DNA of 18,639 nucleotides from Thermoproteota archaeon (GCA_003649085.1 QMQV01000022.1:1-18639); one strand, 5' to 3'; shown: positions 6,833-14,891, counted from the first letter of the stretch. Notes: a model not told the origin generated them from the letters alone. Program-made: numbers and translations.

Positions 6833-7509
6833 GTGAAAGCTAAGTTAACATCATTTGATGATGTTGTCGAAACAAGGGTCATTAAGCGTGCCACTAAGTT
6901 CAGCGTCTTAGTTGAAGAACGCGTGAACGAAAGTTAGCATTGTTAAGAAACACCAGCAGATTAAATGACCTCGTATTTTAAGGGCTAAGGCATTGTGCGC
7001 TTTAAGAAGACTACATGCGAATTATTGGGGCGTTCTAATTAGCGATGATTTAGCGGCATTAATTGACACGAAAGTTCAGATAATGGGTCTTGAAGAAGCC
7101 GTCAAGAGGGAGCTCATCCCATGAATAAAGCGGTGGGGGTCATCTCCAAAGAAAAGTTAGTAGACGACTTGAGAATTGATTACTATACGAAGAGAGGCTA
7201 TGAAGAAGGTTTTGTGAAGTTAAAGTCAGCTGTTAAGTTTTATGAAGGATATGCTATGTATCCTGACTGTCCTACAAAGCATGGTAGAAAATATTTAGAA
7301 GCCTTATGTGAGCTTAAGAAGCGTGGTTTTAGGAGCTTGGTAGTCTTTGTAGCAGCTCATCCTTTAGCAAAGAGGTTTAAGCTTGATAAAGCCTCAGACC
7401 CTATGTTTTGCTAAGGTGCTAAAACAAGCGCGTATGTGTGGTGTTGAAGTTATGCCTTAAAAATGGCATTAAACCGTAAGGAGAAGTCCTACTAATAGAT
7501 CCCAGTTGA
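6833..7509 (+). pseudogene. sfsA: Decayed sfsA (DNA/RNA nuclease SfsA, sugar fermentation stimulation protein family)
   Basis: Translated pieces in successive frames join into one SfsA-like protein. Piece 1 (6833-6937) gives FDDVVETRVIKRATKFSVLV, ending in TAG. Piece 2 (about 6927-6981) gives LLRNTSRLNDLVF, matching the NTGRL-x-x-L motif, ending in TAA. Piece 3 (about 6969-7124) gives SDDLAALIDTKVQ and EEAVKRELIP, ending in TGA where one G of an expected TGG appears lost. Piece 4 (about 7124-7408) gives VKLKSAVKFYEGYAMYPDCP and LVVFVAAHPLAKRFK, the conserved C-terminal core. Piece 5 (7410-7457) gives AKVLKQARMCGVEVMP after an extra T. Piece 6 (7456-7509) gives LKNGIKP, a TAA, then GEVLLIDPS. 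Five frame changes and an internal stop mean no intact protein. The reading of the lesions is inference from the family pattern. Confidence 0.85.
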
Positions 7510-7528
7510 TCTTTAGCTGAAAGCGTCT

Positions 7529-7843
7529 TTAATGTCGTGCCCACATGCGGTATATTAGCGAAAACAAGGAAATTAATAGAAACGCAGCAGCCAATAACAT
7601 GGCTAAGTATATGGTAGTTAAGAAGGCTATAGGCAAAACTAAGGCTCCTAATACGGCGCATAAAGCTCTCTTTTTAACATCTCCCTTGCTAATGAAAAAT
7701 CCTAATAGGGCGCCCATGATTGCTAAAGCTAAGGTTACTTGCCATACGGGCATATGCATTAATATGATGAGTGTTAATAAAGCTAATAAGATGAGTATTA
7801 TGGATCGCTTAACCGTTAAGTGCTCTATTGTAAGTTTCAGCAT
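7529..7843 (-). CDS. Small four-helix membrane protein of unknown function
   Basis: A 104-residue hydrophobic protein that I do not recognise. Four membrane segments are visible: about residues 13-29 (RSIILILLALLTLIIL), 33-51 (VWQVTLALAIMGALLGFFI), 58-76 (RALCAVLGALVLPIAFLTT) and 78-98 (YLAMLLAAAFLLISLFSLIY). The charged loop SKGDVKKR between the second and third segments would face the cytoplasm by the positive-inside rule. The gene lies convergent to the sfsA remnant and divergent from reverse gyrase; an A/T-rich promoter region of about 74 bases separates it from reverse gyrase. ATG 7843 is chosen as the only upstream Met; no strong ribosome binding site is visible, so the mRNA may be leaderless. 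A long overlapping plus-strand open frame here is judged a shadow. Confidence 0.55.
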   Translation of the reverse strand: MLKLTIEHLTVKRSIILILLALLTLIILMHMPVWQVTLALAIMGALLGFFISKGDVKKRALCAVLGALVLPIAFLTTIYLAMLLAAAFLLISLFSLIYRMWARH

Positions 7844-7917
7844 TCTTCTACTGTCTGACGTTAAACTAGCTAAAGTTTATTAACGCTTCCATCTAAGTAT
7901 TACCATAGGAATGGTTG

Positions 7918-10900
7918 ATGAAAGCGATATTTGAGAATGCCTGCCCAAACTGTGGAGGTCCTATAGACGACGAGAGGTTAATGCTATCAGCTCCTTGTAG
8001 AAACTGCCTTGACATACCTGATGAACAACTTAAGCAGCTGATGAGCTCCAACCTGCTTGACTATAGGAAGAAGATCGTTGAGTTATTGGAGCAAAAAGGT
8101 ACTTTGCAGAAGTATGCTGAAGTCGAGCTTTTTGAGAGAGAGGTTGCTGATTTTAAGGAGACGGCTAAGAAGGCTTTAGGTGTAGACTTATGGGACGCTC
8201 AGGTAAACTGGGCTTGCAAAGCTCTTTCAGGTAAAAGCTTCGCTATAACTGCTCCAACCGGTTTAGGTAAAACGACGTTTGGTTTGCTTTATGCCTTGAG
8301 AATGGCGATGCGCGGTAAGAAATGCTACGTAATGGTGCCTACTTCAGTATTGGTTGAACAAGCTAGGAAGAAGCTTGATGATTATTCTGCTAAGATAGGC
8401 GTTAATGTCAGGATTTTGTGTTATCACGCTGGAATAAAGGGTGAGGAAAGAGAGGCTATTTGGAAGGCTATTGAAAGCGGCGATTTCGACATTTTAGTAA
8501 CTACATCGCAGTTTTTAGCACGTTATTTTGAGAAACTTAAAGGAATCAGATTTGATTTAGTGTTCGTCGACGATGTAGACGCTTTGTTAAAAGCTTCGAA
8601 GAATATTGAGAGAGTTCTTCAACTACTTGGTTTTACACCGAAGATCATAGAGACGGCTTTAGACGTTATCAGGGCTAAGAGATGGCTTACAGCTAGAGCT
8701 GGTAAAGAAGAGGGCAGCGAAGTACAGCTGAAGATTATCAGAGAAGGTCAAGAGGAAATTGAGAGGTTTAAACGCGAGAATAAAGTTGGGATGCTAATAG
8801 TATCGACAGCCACGGGTAAGCCTAGAGGTCTTAGAGTAAAGCTGTTTAGAGAGCTTTTAGGCTTTGAAGTGGGCTCTAAAGCTGAGCAGATAAGGAACGT
8901 GGCTGACCTCTATGTTCCACAAGTAGCTGACTTGAAGATTATGGTAGCTGAGCTAGTTCAAAGGCTTGGCGGTGGAGGGTTAATCTATGTGCCGATGGAC
9001 ATGGGCATCGACTATGCAGAACATGTTGCAGGGTATTTAAGGGAATGTGGGATACGCGCTGAGGTATTTTATTCAAAGGAGAAGAAGAGGCTTGAAGATT
9101 TCGTAAACGGCGAAATAGAGGTTTTAGTTGGCGTAGCAAACTACTATGGTTTATTGGTTAGAGGCATAGATTTGCCTCAGAGGATAAGGTATGCCATTTT
9201 TGCTGGTGTACCTCGTATAAGGTTCTCATTAGCTGTTGAGGAAGCTTCTCCAATGAGAGTTTTACAGCTATTAATTGAGTTACGTGAGGTTCTTGAAGGC
9301 GATGAGAAGAAGAAAGCTGAAGCTATGATAGCTAGATTGTCAAGGGATATGGATGTCTTACAGGTATTGATTAAGAAAGTTGAAGGGTTAACTTCTAGGC
9401 AGAAGCTTGTTCTAAGAAGATTTGAAGAAGCAAAAGAGTTTGTAAGCTCACTTCTTAGGAGAAGTGATGTTAGAAGGAAGCTTGAGGAAAACCCATACGT
9501 CTCTATTAAGGAAATTGAAGGCAAGCTCTACATAGTTATACCCGATGCCCCCACATATATTCAAGCATCTGGTAGGACATCGCGTGTTTTCGCTGGAGGA
9601 ATTTCTAAAGGCATCTCCATCGTGATAGTAGACGATGAGAAAGTGTTTTCAGGCTTAGTTAGGAAGACGAAGTGGATGAGTGAGGAAATTGAATGGAGGA
9701 AGTTAAGTGAAGTTGACTTGGACAAGCTAGTAAAAGAAGTCAACAAAGACCGTAAGCTTATCTCAGATATATTGGCTGGCAAAATCTCTGCTAAAACTCT
9801 CGAGCTTGTTAAAAGCGCACTTCTAATCGTGGAATCTCCCAACAAAGCTAAAACTATAGCTAGCTTCTTTGGTAGACCAGCTAAGAGGATTATTAATGGG
9901 ATAAGGACCTATGAAGTGAGCACCGGTAAGTACGTGTTATCGATAGTAGCAAGTGGAGGACATGTCTATGACTTAGTAACACCGCCACCTAATGAAAGAG
10001 AGGAGGATAAGTCGGCAAAGGAGCTTCATGGAGTCCTCGTAGAAGACAATAAGTTCATACCTCGGTACACGTCAATCAAGAGGTGTAGGAAATGTGGTGA
10101 ACAGTTTACCTATCCAATTGATAAGCATGTATGTCCTAAAATGGGCAGTAAAGAAACTATAGAAATAGAAGACGCCGCTGAAAGGATTAAGTCATTTAAG
10201 GAATTAGCTCGTGAAGTAAGTCTGGTGCTCATAGGAACTGATCCAGATGTAGAAGGAGAGAAGATAGGTTGGGATGTGGGAGTAGTACTTAGACCTTATG
10301 CTAAAGAGATAAAGAGGATTGAGTTTCATGAAATTACCAGGAGAGCTATTCTAAAGGCATTAGAACAACCACGTGAAATTGACGAGAAGATGGTTGAGGC
10401 GCAGATAGTTAGACGCATTGAAGATCGGTGGATCGGTTTTGAACTGAGTAAAAGGCTTTGGCAGTATTTTAATAATAACAGGCTATCAGCTGGGCGCGTT
10501 CAGACCCCAGTACTAGGGTGGGTCATAGAGAGAGCAGAGGAGTGGAATAGAAGCTGGCGTTGGGTGTATATAGTTACTTTAGAGAACGGCGTGAAAATAG
10601 TCTTAGATAATATACCACAGGACATTGATCATAACGAATTTTCACGAAAGATCTTTAACCAAGGCTTAGTTATTGAAAATCTTGAATTTAGCGAAGAAGT
10701 GATTAATCCTCCACCGCCATACACAACAGACACCATGCTTCGCGACGCTTCAGCTAAACTTAGGCTTAGTGCCACTGAAACAATGAAGATAGCACAAGAC
10801 CTGTTTGAATTAGGGTTCATAACGTACCATAGGACAGATAGCACAAGGGTCTCTGACGCTGGAATGAATGTGGCGAAAACCTACATATCTGAAGCTTTTG

Positions 10901-11619
10901 GCGAGCAGCTATTTAAAGCGCGTTCATGGATGATGGAAGGGGCACACGAATGTATAAGACCAACTAGACCTTTGAATACATCAAGGCTACTTGAGCTAAT
11001 AAGGGAGGGTGTTATTAGGCCCATAAAGAGGCTTACATCAGATCACATTAGGCTTTACGACATGATTTTTACGCGCTTCATAGCCAGCCAGATGGCTCCA
11101 GCTAAAGTGGTTAAGCAGAAATTTACTGCTAGAGTAGACAGTTTTAGTAAAGAGGTAGAAGGGTATGTGGATGTAGTAGAGGAAGGCTATACTAAAGTTA
11201 TGCCTTTGAGACTGACTAAGAGGGTTAAAGAAGGAATGGTATCTGTGATAAATGTGACGCCCATTAGAAAGCCTGATGTGAAGTTATTTACCCAGGGAGA
11301 GCTCGTGCAGTTAATGAAGGAGAGAGGCATAGGTAGGCCATCGACATATGCCAAGATAATTGACGTGTTGAGAAGAAGAGGTTACATTATCGAAAGTAAG
11401 TATAGAAAGGAGCTTTTGCCGACGAAAATTGGCAGGAGAGTATATGATTTCCTTAAGAAGATGTTTGGCGACATGGTCTCTGAGGAGAGGACCAGAATTG
11501 TAGAGGAGAAAATGGACTTAATAGAACGAGGAGAGCTTGACTATCAAAGAGTGTTGTCGGAGTTTTATGAAGAGATTAAGCAATTACCTCCTGAAATAGA
11601 GGCCATGCCGATGGCTTAA
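7918..11619 (+). CDS. rgy: Reverse gyrase (ATP-dependent positive-supercoiling topoisomerase)
   Basis: Introduces positive supercoils into DNA using ATP; found in organisms growing at very high temperature. One 1233-residue chain holds both halves. The N-terminal zinc finger has C9, C12, C27 and C30. The SF2 helicase-like half has Walker A APTGLGKTT at 112-120, DDVD at 218-221 and GRTSR at 552-556. The topoisomerase IA half starts with Toprim LLIVESPNKAKT (E639), then a second zinc-finger region (C723, C726, C739), TDPDVEGE with D775 and D777, and the catalytic Tyr in FITYHRTDSTR (Y970). The usual fourth Cys of the second finger is M742. ATG 7918 has AGGA seven bases upstream; TTG 7915 is also in frame. 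It is a single-gene unit, convergent with the racemase-family gene. Confidence 0.98.
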   Translation: MKAIFENACPNCGGPIDDERLMLSAPCRNCLDIPDEQLKQLMSSNLLDYRKKIVELLEQKGTLQKYAEVELFEREVADFKETAKKALGVDLWDAQVNWACKALSGKSFAITAPTGLGKTTFGLLYALRMAMRGKKCYVMVPTSVLVEQARKKLDDYSAKIGVNVRILCYHAGIKGEEREAIWKAIESGDFDILVTTSQFLARYFEKLKGIRFDLVFVDDVDALLKASKNIERVLQLLGFTPKIIETALDVIRAKRWLTARAGKEEGSEVQLKIIREGQEEIERFKRENKVGMLIVSTATGKPRGLRVKLFRELLGFEVGSKAEQIRNVADLYVPQVADLKIMVAELVQRLGGGGLIYVPMDMGIDYAEHVAGYLRECGIRAEVFYSKEKKRLEDFVNGEIEVLVGVANYYGLLVRGIDLPQRIRYAIFAGVPRIRFSLAVEEASPMRVLQLLIELREVLEGDEKKKAEAMIARLSRDMDVLQVLIKKVEGLTSRQKLVLRRFEEAKEFVSSLLRRSDVRRKLEENPYVSIKEIEGKLYIVIPDAPTYIQASGRTSRVFAGGISKGISIVIVDDEKVFSGLVRKTKWMSEEIEWRKLSEVDLDKLVKEVNKDRKLISDILAGKISAKTLELVKSALLIVESPNKAKTIASFFGRPAKRIINGIRTYEVSTGKYVLSIVASGGHVYDLVTPPPNEREEDKSAKELHGVLVEDNKFIPRYTSIKRCRKCGEQFTYPIDKHVCPKMGSKETIEIEDAAERIKSFKELAREVSLVLIGTDPDVEGEKIGWDVGVVLRPYAKEIKRIEFHEITRRAILKALEQPREIDEKMVEAQIVRRIEDRWIGFELSKRLWQYFNNNRLSAGRVQTPVLGWVIERAEEWNRSWRWVYIVTLENGVKIVLDNIPQDIDHNEFSRKIFNQGLVIENLEFSEEVINPPPPYTTDTMLRDASAKLRLSATETMKIAQDLFELGFITYHRTDSTRVSDAGMNVAKTYISEAFGEQLFKARSWMMEGAHECIRPTRPLNTSRLLELIREGVIRPIKRLTSDHIRLYDMIFTRFIASQMAPAKVVKQKFTARVDSFSKEVEGYVDVVEEGYTKVMPLRLTKRVKEGMVSVINVTPIRKPDVKLFTQGELVQLMKERGIGRPSTYAKIIDVLRRRGYIIESKYRKELLPTKIGRRVYDFLKKMFGDMVSEERTRIVEEKMDLIERGELDYQRVLSEFYEEIKQLPPEIEAMPMA

Positions 11620-11620
11620 C

Positions 11621-11720
11621 TTTAAATGCTTCCCTTGTGCTATTTTACTCGTCTGACTGGTTAAGAGGGATGAAGATTGGTGACGGCGTTGAGCCCCTAT
11701 AAGGGGGCGATGATTAAAAG
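11621..11720 (+). ncRNA. Possible small RNA with its own promoter (weak C/D-like boxes)
   Basis: This 101-base gap lies between two convergent gene ends, yet carries TTTAAA at 11621-11626, which would start plus-strand transcription near 11650. Downstream are ATGAAGA (11670-11676), exactly 12 bases, then TTGA (11689-11692), a hairpin GCCCCT-ATAA-GGGGGC (11693-11708) and CGATGA (11708-11713). These resemble boxes C, D' and C' of archaeal C/D guide RNAs, but each has one mismatch and no clear box D or closing stem was found. Confidence 0.22.
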
Positions 11721-12434
11721 CTAGAAGCTTTTGAACAGTGCGCCTAGGTTTTCTAATGGCTCTTTTACGCCAACTAGTCTTAGGCATTCCCACATTGTAG
11801 CTTGGTTGCTTGTTATAACTGGCTTACATAGATCGTATTCTAATGGCTGTATTATATCGATGGTGTTTAAGTTTGTACAGCTTATGAATACGCAGTCGGC
11901 TTCTTCCTTGTCTACGCTTTTCGCTAACCTATAGATTGTCTCTGGCGTTTGTCTGCCTATTTCTAGGTCATCTCTTATGCCTAAGCCTTTTATGTCTAGT
12001 ACTTCAAAGCCAAGTTCTTCAAAGAACTTTTTACAAGCAACATTTACTTCATCTATGTATGGTGTGGCTATTGAAAGCTTCTTCACCTTCAACCTATTTA
12101 ATGCGTTTACGACGGCTGTTGTAGTCGTTGTCGCTTTGGTATTAGCAACCCTCTCTATCTTAGCTATAATCTCCTTATCGTAGCCGACGCCTTTGATAAA
12201 GCTTCCTGATGTGCAACAAAAGGCTATGACATCAGGTTTCATTTCAGCCAAGAGCTTAGCCGCTTTTTCAGCTTCGTCTGCTAACCTTGAAAGCGTCTCG
12301 ACGTTTACAGCGCCTTCAAACCTCATTCTAGTGAAATGTACAGATACGCCCTTGGGGACCATTCTGATAAACTCGATTTCAGGCACGGTATCTGGAGCTA
12401 CCAGTAATGCCCCTATTCTAGCTCTCCAAACCAA
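11721..12434 (-). CDS. Asp/Glu racemase superfamily enzyme, maleate isomerase/arylmalonate decarboxylase-like
   Basis: The 237-residue protein belongs to the Asp/Glu/hydantoin racemase superfamily, cofactor-independent enzymes with two half-site cysteines. C74 sits in AFCCTSGSF and C186 in FISCTNLNT; a Cys-Thr-Ser/Asn-Gly setting at both sites is the maleate cis-trans isomerase and arylmalonate decarboxylase pattern. ATPY at 124-127 starts the second repeat of the pseudo-symmetric fold. The natural substrate cannot be read from sequence: maleate, a substituted malonate or another diacid are possible. TTG 12434 is chosen because AGGTGG ends 7 bases upstream; no better in-frame start exists. 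It lies 67 bases downstream of tRNA-Gln on the same strand and converges with reverse gyrase. Confidence 0.82.
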   Translation of the reverse strand: MVWRARIGALLVAPDTVPEIEFIRMVPKGVSVHFTRMRFEGAVNVETLSRLADEAEKAAKLLAEMKPDVIAFCCTSGSFIKGVGYDKEIIAKIERVANTKATTTTTAVVNALNRLKVKKLSIATPYIDEVNVACKKFFEELGFEVLDIKGLGIRDDLEIGRQTPETIYRLAKSVDKEEADCVFISCTNLNTIDIIQPLEYDLCKPVITSNQATMWECLRLVGVKEPLENLGALFKSF

Positions 12435-12500
12435 GTTTAAACCACCTAATGCTACCTCTGTAAGAGTTTGCTGTAAAAAGCGTTTAGAAGAATGGAGGAT

Positions 12501-12576
12501 TGGTAGCCCGGGGGAGATTCGAACTCCCGTCAGCGGGGCCAGAGCCCGCTATGCTTGACCGCTACACCACCGGGCT
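12501..12576 (-). tRNA. tRNA-Gln (anticodon CTG), CCA encoded
   Basis: Full cloverleaf on the minus strand: acceptor stem AGCCCGG/CCGGGCT (12570-12576 with 12505-12511), D arm, anticodon stem GCGGG/CCCGC with the 7-base loop CTCTGGC and anticodon CTG (12540-12542), 4-base variable region, and T arm GGGAG-TTCGAAT-CTCCC. The discriminator is A (12504), followed by an encoded CCA at 12501-12503. No intron. It reads CAG; a partner reading CAA must be elsewhere. Confidence 0.95.
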
Positions 12577-12627
12577 TCAACACAAAGCTATAGCTGGCTA
12601 GCTCTTTAGGCTTTCTCCACCAACACC

Positions 12628-13341
12628 TTATGATGCTATGCCCCAAGCTACTAGCGATGCATGAATCATCTCAGCTGCGAAGGCAGCTATGATAACTGAA
12701 GTTAACCTGCCCATCGCCCTTATAGCGTTTGGACCCAAAGCCTCCATTATCTCCGATGAGAACCTAAGCAGGAGGTAAGTCACTAGTGAGACGAGTACAC
12801 AACCTGTTAATACCTCAAGTAGGGATTTTGTAGCCGTTAACACTATTAGTATCGTCATTGTCCCAGGGCCAACGAGTAGTGGCGTCGTTATAGGGACCAT
12901 GATGACATCTTCTTTTTCAACGCTTTTAGTTCTCTTAAAGCCAGCTAAACTATCTATTGCTAAAACCATTAGTAATATTCCTCCTCCAAACCTAAACGAG
13001 TCTATTGAGACCTTGAGGGCATCTAATATTGCTTGGCCGAGAAGAGCAAATATTATCATCATAGCCAAGACGGTGGTTGCGACGGTCCTAACCATGGCAG
13101 CTCTTTCTAAACGAGAAATATCAGACGTTAGAGCTAAGAATGTAGGTATAACTGCTACAGGGTCTAAAATCGCGAAAAGTTGAACAAAGATCAGTATAAC
13201 TTCAAATATGTCGAACCTTAAAACAGCCATTTGACCAGCAGCTGCAAACCTCCAATGTACGAGAGCAAGCAATGCTATCAAGCCTAAGCCTGCGATAAGC
13301 TTAGCAAAACTTCTATGTTTACGTGCAGCAGTATTCATCAT
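12628..13341 (-). CDS. MarC family integral membrane protein
   Basis: Six-helix membrane protein of the MarC/UPF0056 family; its transport role is not established. From ATG 13341 the protein has 237 residues with the family's two inverted-repeat signatures: FAILDPVAVIPTFLALT (about residues 56-72) and PLLVGPGTMTILIVLTA in the second half. FGGGILLMVLAIDSL and the LGPNAIRAMGRL segment before the last helix also fit. Residues 1-45 form an N-terminal extension with one more hydrophobic stretch (LIAGLGLIALLALVHW). The frame opens at GTG 13368, but the TATA-like block at 13377-13387 predicts transcription start near 13356, and AGGTG (13350-13354) ends 8 bases before ATG 13341. It lies between the ECF S component and tRNA-Gln. 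Confidence 0.9.
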   Translation of the reverse strand: MMNTAARKHRSFAKLIAGLGLIALLALVHWRFAAAGQMAVLRFDIFEVILIFVQLFAILDPVAVIPTFLALTSDISRLERAAMVRTVATTVLAMMIIFALLGQAILDALKVSIDSFRFGGGILLMVLAIDSLAGFKRTKSVEKEDVIMVPITTPLLVGPGTMTILIVLTATKSLLEVLTGCVLVSLVTYLLLRFSSEIMEALGPNAIRAMGRLTSVIIAAFAAEMIHASLVAWGIAS

Positions 13342-13376
13342 AACTAAGACACCTATTTCTACAGCCACTAACAGGG

Positions 13377-13387
13377 CTTATTAAAAG
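13377..13387 (-). promoter_or_regulatory. TATA-like element of the MarC-family gene
   Basis: CTTTTAATAAG on the minus strand, centred near 13382. Transcription would start about 13356, leaving a short leader with AGGTG 8 bases before ATG 13341. It excludes the GTG at 13368. Confidence 0.4.
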
Positions 13388-13416
13388 AGCTATGAGGCAT
13401 AAGCTAGCTACTTACC

Positions 13417-13878
13417 TCAGCCTTTCGTTAGCACCTTATATACCGAAGCTGCTAAAATAGCGTTAATAGATGATGCAATTAATAAGATTGGCATCACAAC
13501 ATATAGTGAGACATGCCATCCTAAGACTGGTATAGCTAAGGGAAAGAGCGCAGTGTTAACGGCTATGGCAGTTATAATTGCTGGTATTAAGCCAAAGCGA
13601 TGTTTAACCAATCCTGTTGAAAAGCCTGTTAAAGCCATTCCGAGAGCTATAGCTAGATGGAGAAGACCAAGCGGAAAGCCGTGAACTACGGCCGTTGCTA
13701 AATGCCCAATAGCACATACAACTGCACCTAGGGAAGCACCAAAGTAATACGCTGCAAAGAATCCTGGAGAAGAGTCTAAGGCTATTGTTCCAGCAGGGCT
13801 CGGAAACGTGATAAAAGAGCCGACCACGCATAGTGCTGATAGTAGTGCCGTAAGTGAAATCTTCTTTGCACGGTGCAC
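13417..13878 (-). CDS. ECF transporter S component (vitamin/micronutrient-binding membrane subunit)
   Basis: A 153-residue membrane protein with five or six helices and the look of an energy-coupling-factor S component, the substrate-binding subunit that works with a shared ATPase pair and EcfT. After a basic start (MHRAKKISLTALLSALCVVG) comes a loop, then DSSPGFFAAYYFGASLGAVVCAIGHLATAV, and HGFPLGLLHLAIALGMALTG. The ligand is unknown from sequence. No ATPase or EcfT gene is in the window, so it would use components encoded elsewhere. GTG 13878 is chosen as the first frame start after two TATA-like blocks (about 13890-13910); the leader is very short. The gene lies 71 bases after the RHH-PurM gene and 75 bases before the MarC gene, all on one strand. 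Confidence 0.75.
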   Translation of the reverse strand: MHRAKKISLTALLSALCVVGSFITFPSPAGTIALDSSPGFFAAYYFGASLGAVVCAIGHLATAVVHGFPLGLLHLAIALGMALTGFSTGLVKHRFGLIPAIITAIAVNTALFPLAIPVLGWHVSLYVVMPILLIASSINAILAASVYKVLTKG

Positions 13879-13949
13879 ATCACAAGCTTAAATAAACAGC
13901 TTCTTAAACTTAGTTAAGCGCATTACAAGCGTAGTGCCTCTCAAGGCTC

Positions 13950-14891
13950 TTAGAGAAGTTCCCCTACTACCTCAAGTGGCTTAGACGTTAATTGCTTAAC
14001 CTCATCTATTCCTTGAGGATCTACTGATAGCAGAACCGATGTTGCAGGACCACCTGAGCACTTTAAGTCTACGCTTACATTGCTATATAGCTTTAACCGC
14101 CTTCCAGACATGTAAGCTAATATTGAAGCTTCGTACTCGATACCCTTGCTGTCAACTGGTATAACTTCATGGACAGCTGCCGAGTTCAAAAAGCGCTCTA
14201 TTTCCCAGAGCTCAACAGCCCTACCAGCTTCTATAGCACGTAAAGCTAAGTCACCTACATATGGTTTTCCAACCAAGACTAGCTTATCACCAGGCTTCGA
14301 TAACCCTATTTTTAGCTGCTCTTCGTCAATTTCTCCTATAGCCACTATTCCTAGCCCTGTTTGAGCTACGTCAATGTTTTCCTCGGCGTTTAACAGTAAA
14401 GCTCGATCAGCGTCTATGCCCACTCTTAGTAGAGTTGCTTTAACCCCCTCAACTATGTCCCTACCATCATAAGGGCTTACGCTTAAGGCTAAGGCTATGC
14501 CTAACGGTTTAACGCCAATACACGCTAAGTCCATTATGGCTAGCCTAGCCATATACATGCCTAAAAGCCTACCAGGGACCTTAACTTTATCAAGAGGTTT
14601 TTCGCCTATTCCTCCTGATGACGAACATGACATGGCTAAGACGTAGCCATGTGAGCGCTTTATTAAAAGCACATCACCTCTTCTCATATACGAAGGGCTT
14701 GTGAAGTGAGGTTTTGGAGGCTTAGTCAAAGACTTAGATGTTGATTTAAGTGCTGATAAGTAGAAGACAAGGGCTTGCCTAACAATTTCGGAGCGTGATA
14801 GCGAGAAGTTATTTGCCAATGAGTCGAGCTCACTTAAGAGCTTGTCTGTAAGTCTGATGTTTATCGGCTTAGATGTCTTCAAGTGTCGCAT
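13950..14891 (-). CDS. Fusion of ribbon-helix-helix (CopG-like) domain to PurM/AIR-synthase-like domain
   Basis: A 313-residue protein with two parts. Residues about 8-48 form a ribbon-helix-helix DNA-binding unit (INIRLTDKLLSELDSLA, then SRSEIVRQALVFYLSAL). After a Lys/Pro-rich linker, residues about 68-310 resemble the AIR synthase (PurM/HypE/SelD/ThiL) superfamily, whose members phosphorylate or activate small substrates with ATP: GDVLLIKR, the CSSSGGIGEKPLDKVKVPG loop, MARLAIMDLACIGVKPL, and the second-domain segment SVDLKCSGGPATSVLL. A protein that binds DNA and an ATP/substrate could regulate itself or its neighbours. ATG 14891 is chosen over TTG 14894: the TATA element at 14913-14921 is 26 bases away, predicting a leaderless mRNA. 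The next gene on the strand is an ECF S component. The true substrate is unknown. Confidence 0.8.
   Translation of the reverse strand: MRHLKTSKPINIRLTDKLLSELDSLANNFSLSRSEIVRQALVFYLSALKSTSKSLTKPPKPHFTSPSYMRRGDVLLIKRSHGYVLAMSCSSSGGIGEKPLDKVKVPGRLLGMYMARLAIMDLACIGVKPLGIALALSVSPYDGRDIVEGVKATLLRVGIDADRALLLNAEENIDVAQTGLGIVAIGEIDEEQLKIGLSKPGDKLVLVGKPYVGDLALRAIEAGRAVELWEIERFLNSAAVHEVIPVDSKGIEYEASILAYMSGRRLKLYSNVSVDLKCSGGPATSVLLSVDPQGIDEVKQLTSKPLEVVGELL

Noticed and set aside
7121..7414. 97-codon open frame that could pass as a stand-alone hypothetical protein
   Set aside because: It is the C-terminal core of SfsA; matching N-terminal and extreme C-terminal pieces flank it in other frames, so it is part of the pseudogene.
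7545..7883. 112-codon plus-strand open frame
   Set aside because: It lies antisense to the four-helix membrane protein, whose hydrophobic pattern and loop charges look like a real protein, whereas this frame gives a low-complexity product and ends inside the reverse gyrase promoter region.
11693..11708. GC-rich hairpin considered as an intrinsic terminator
   Set aside because: Archaeal termination relies mainly on T-runs, and no T-run follows on either strand; it is better considered part of the possible small RNA.
12193..12558. 121-codon plus-strand open frame running across the tRNA
   Set aside because: It is antisense to the racemase-family gene and reads through tRNA-Gln; no family resemblance.
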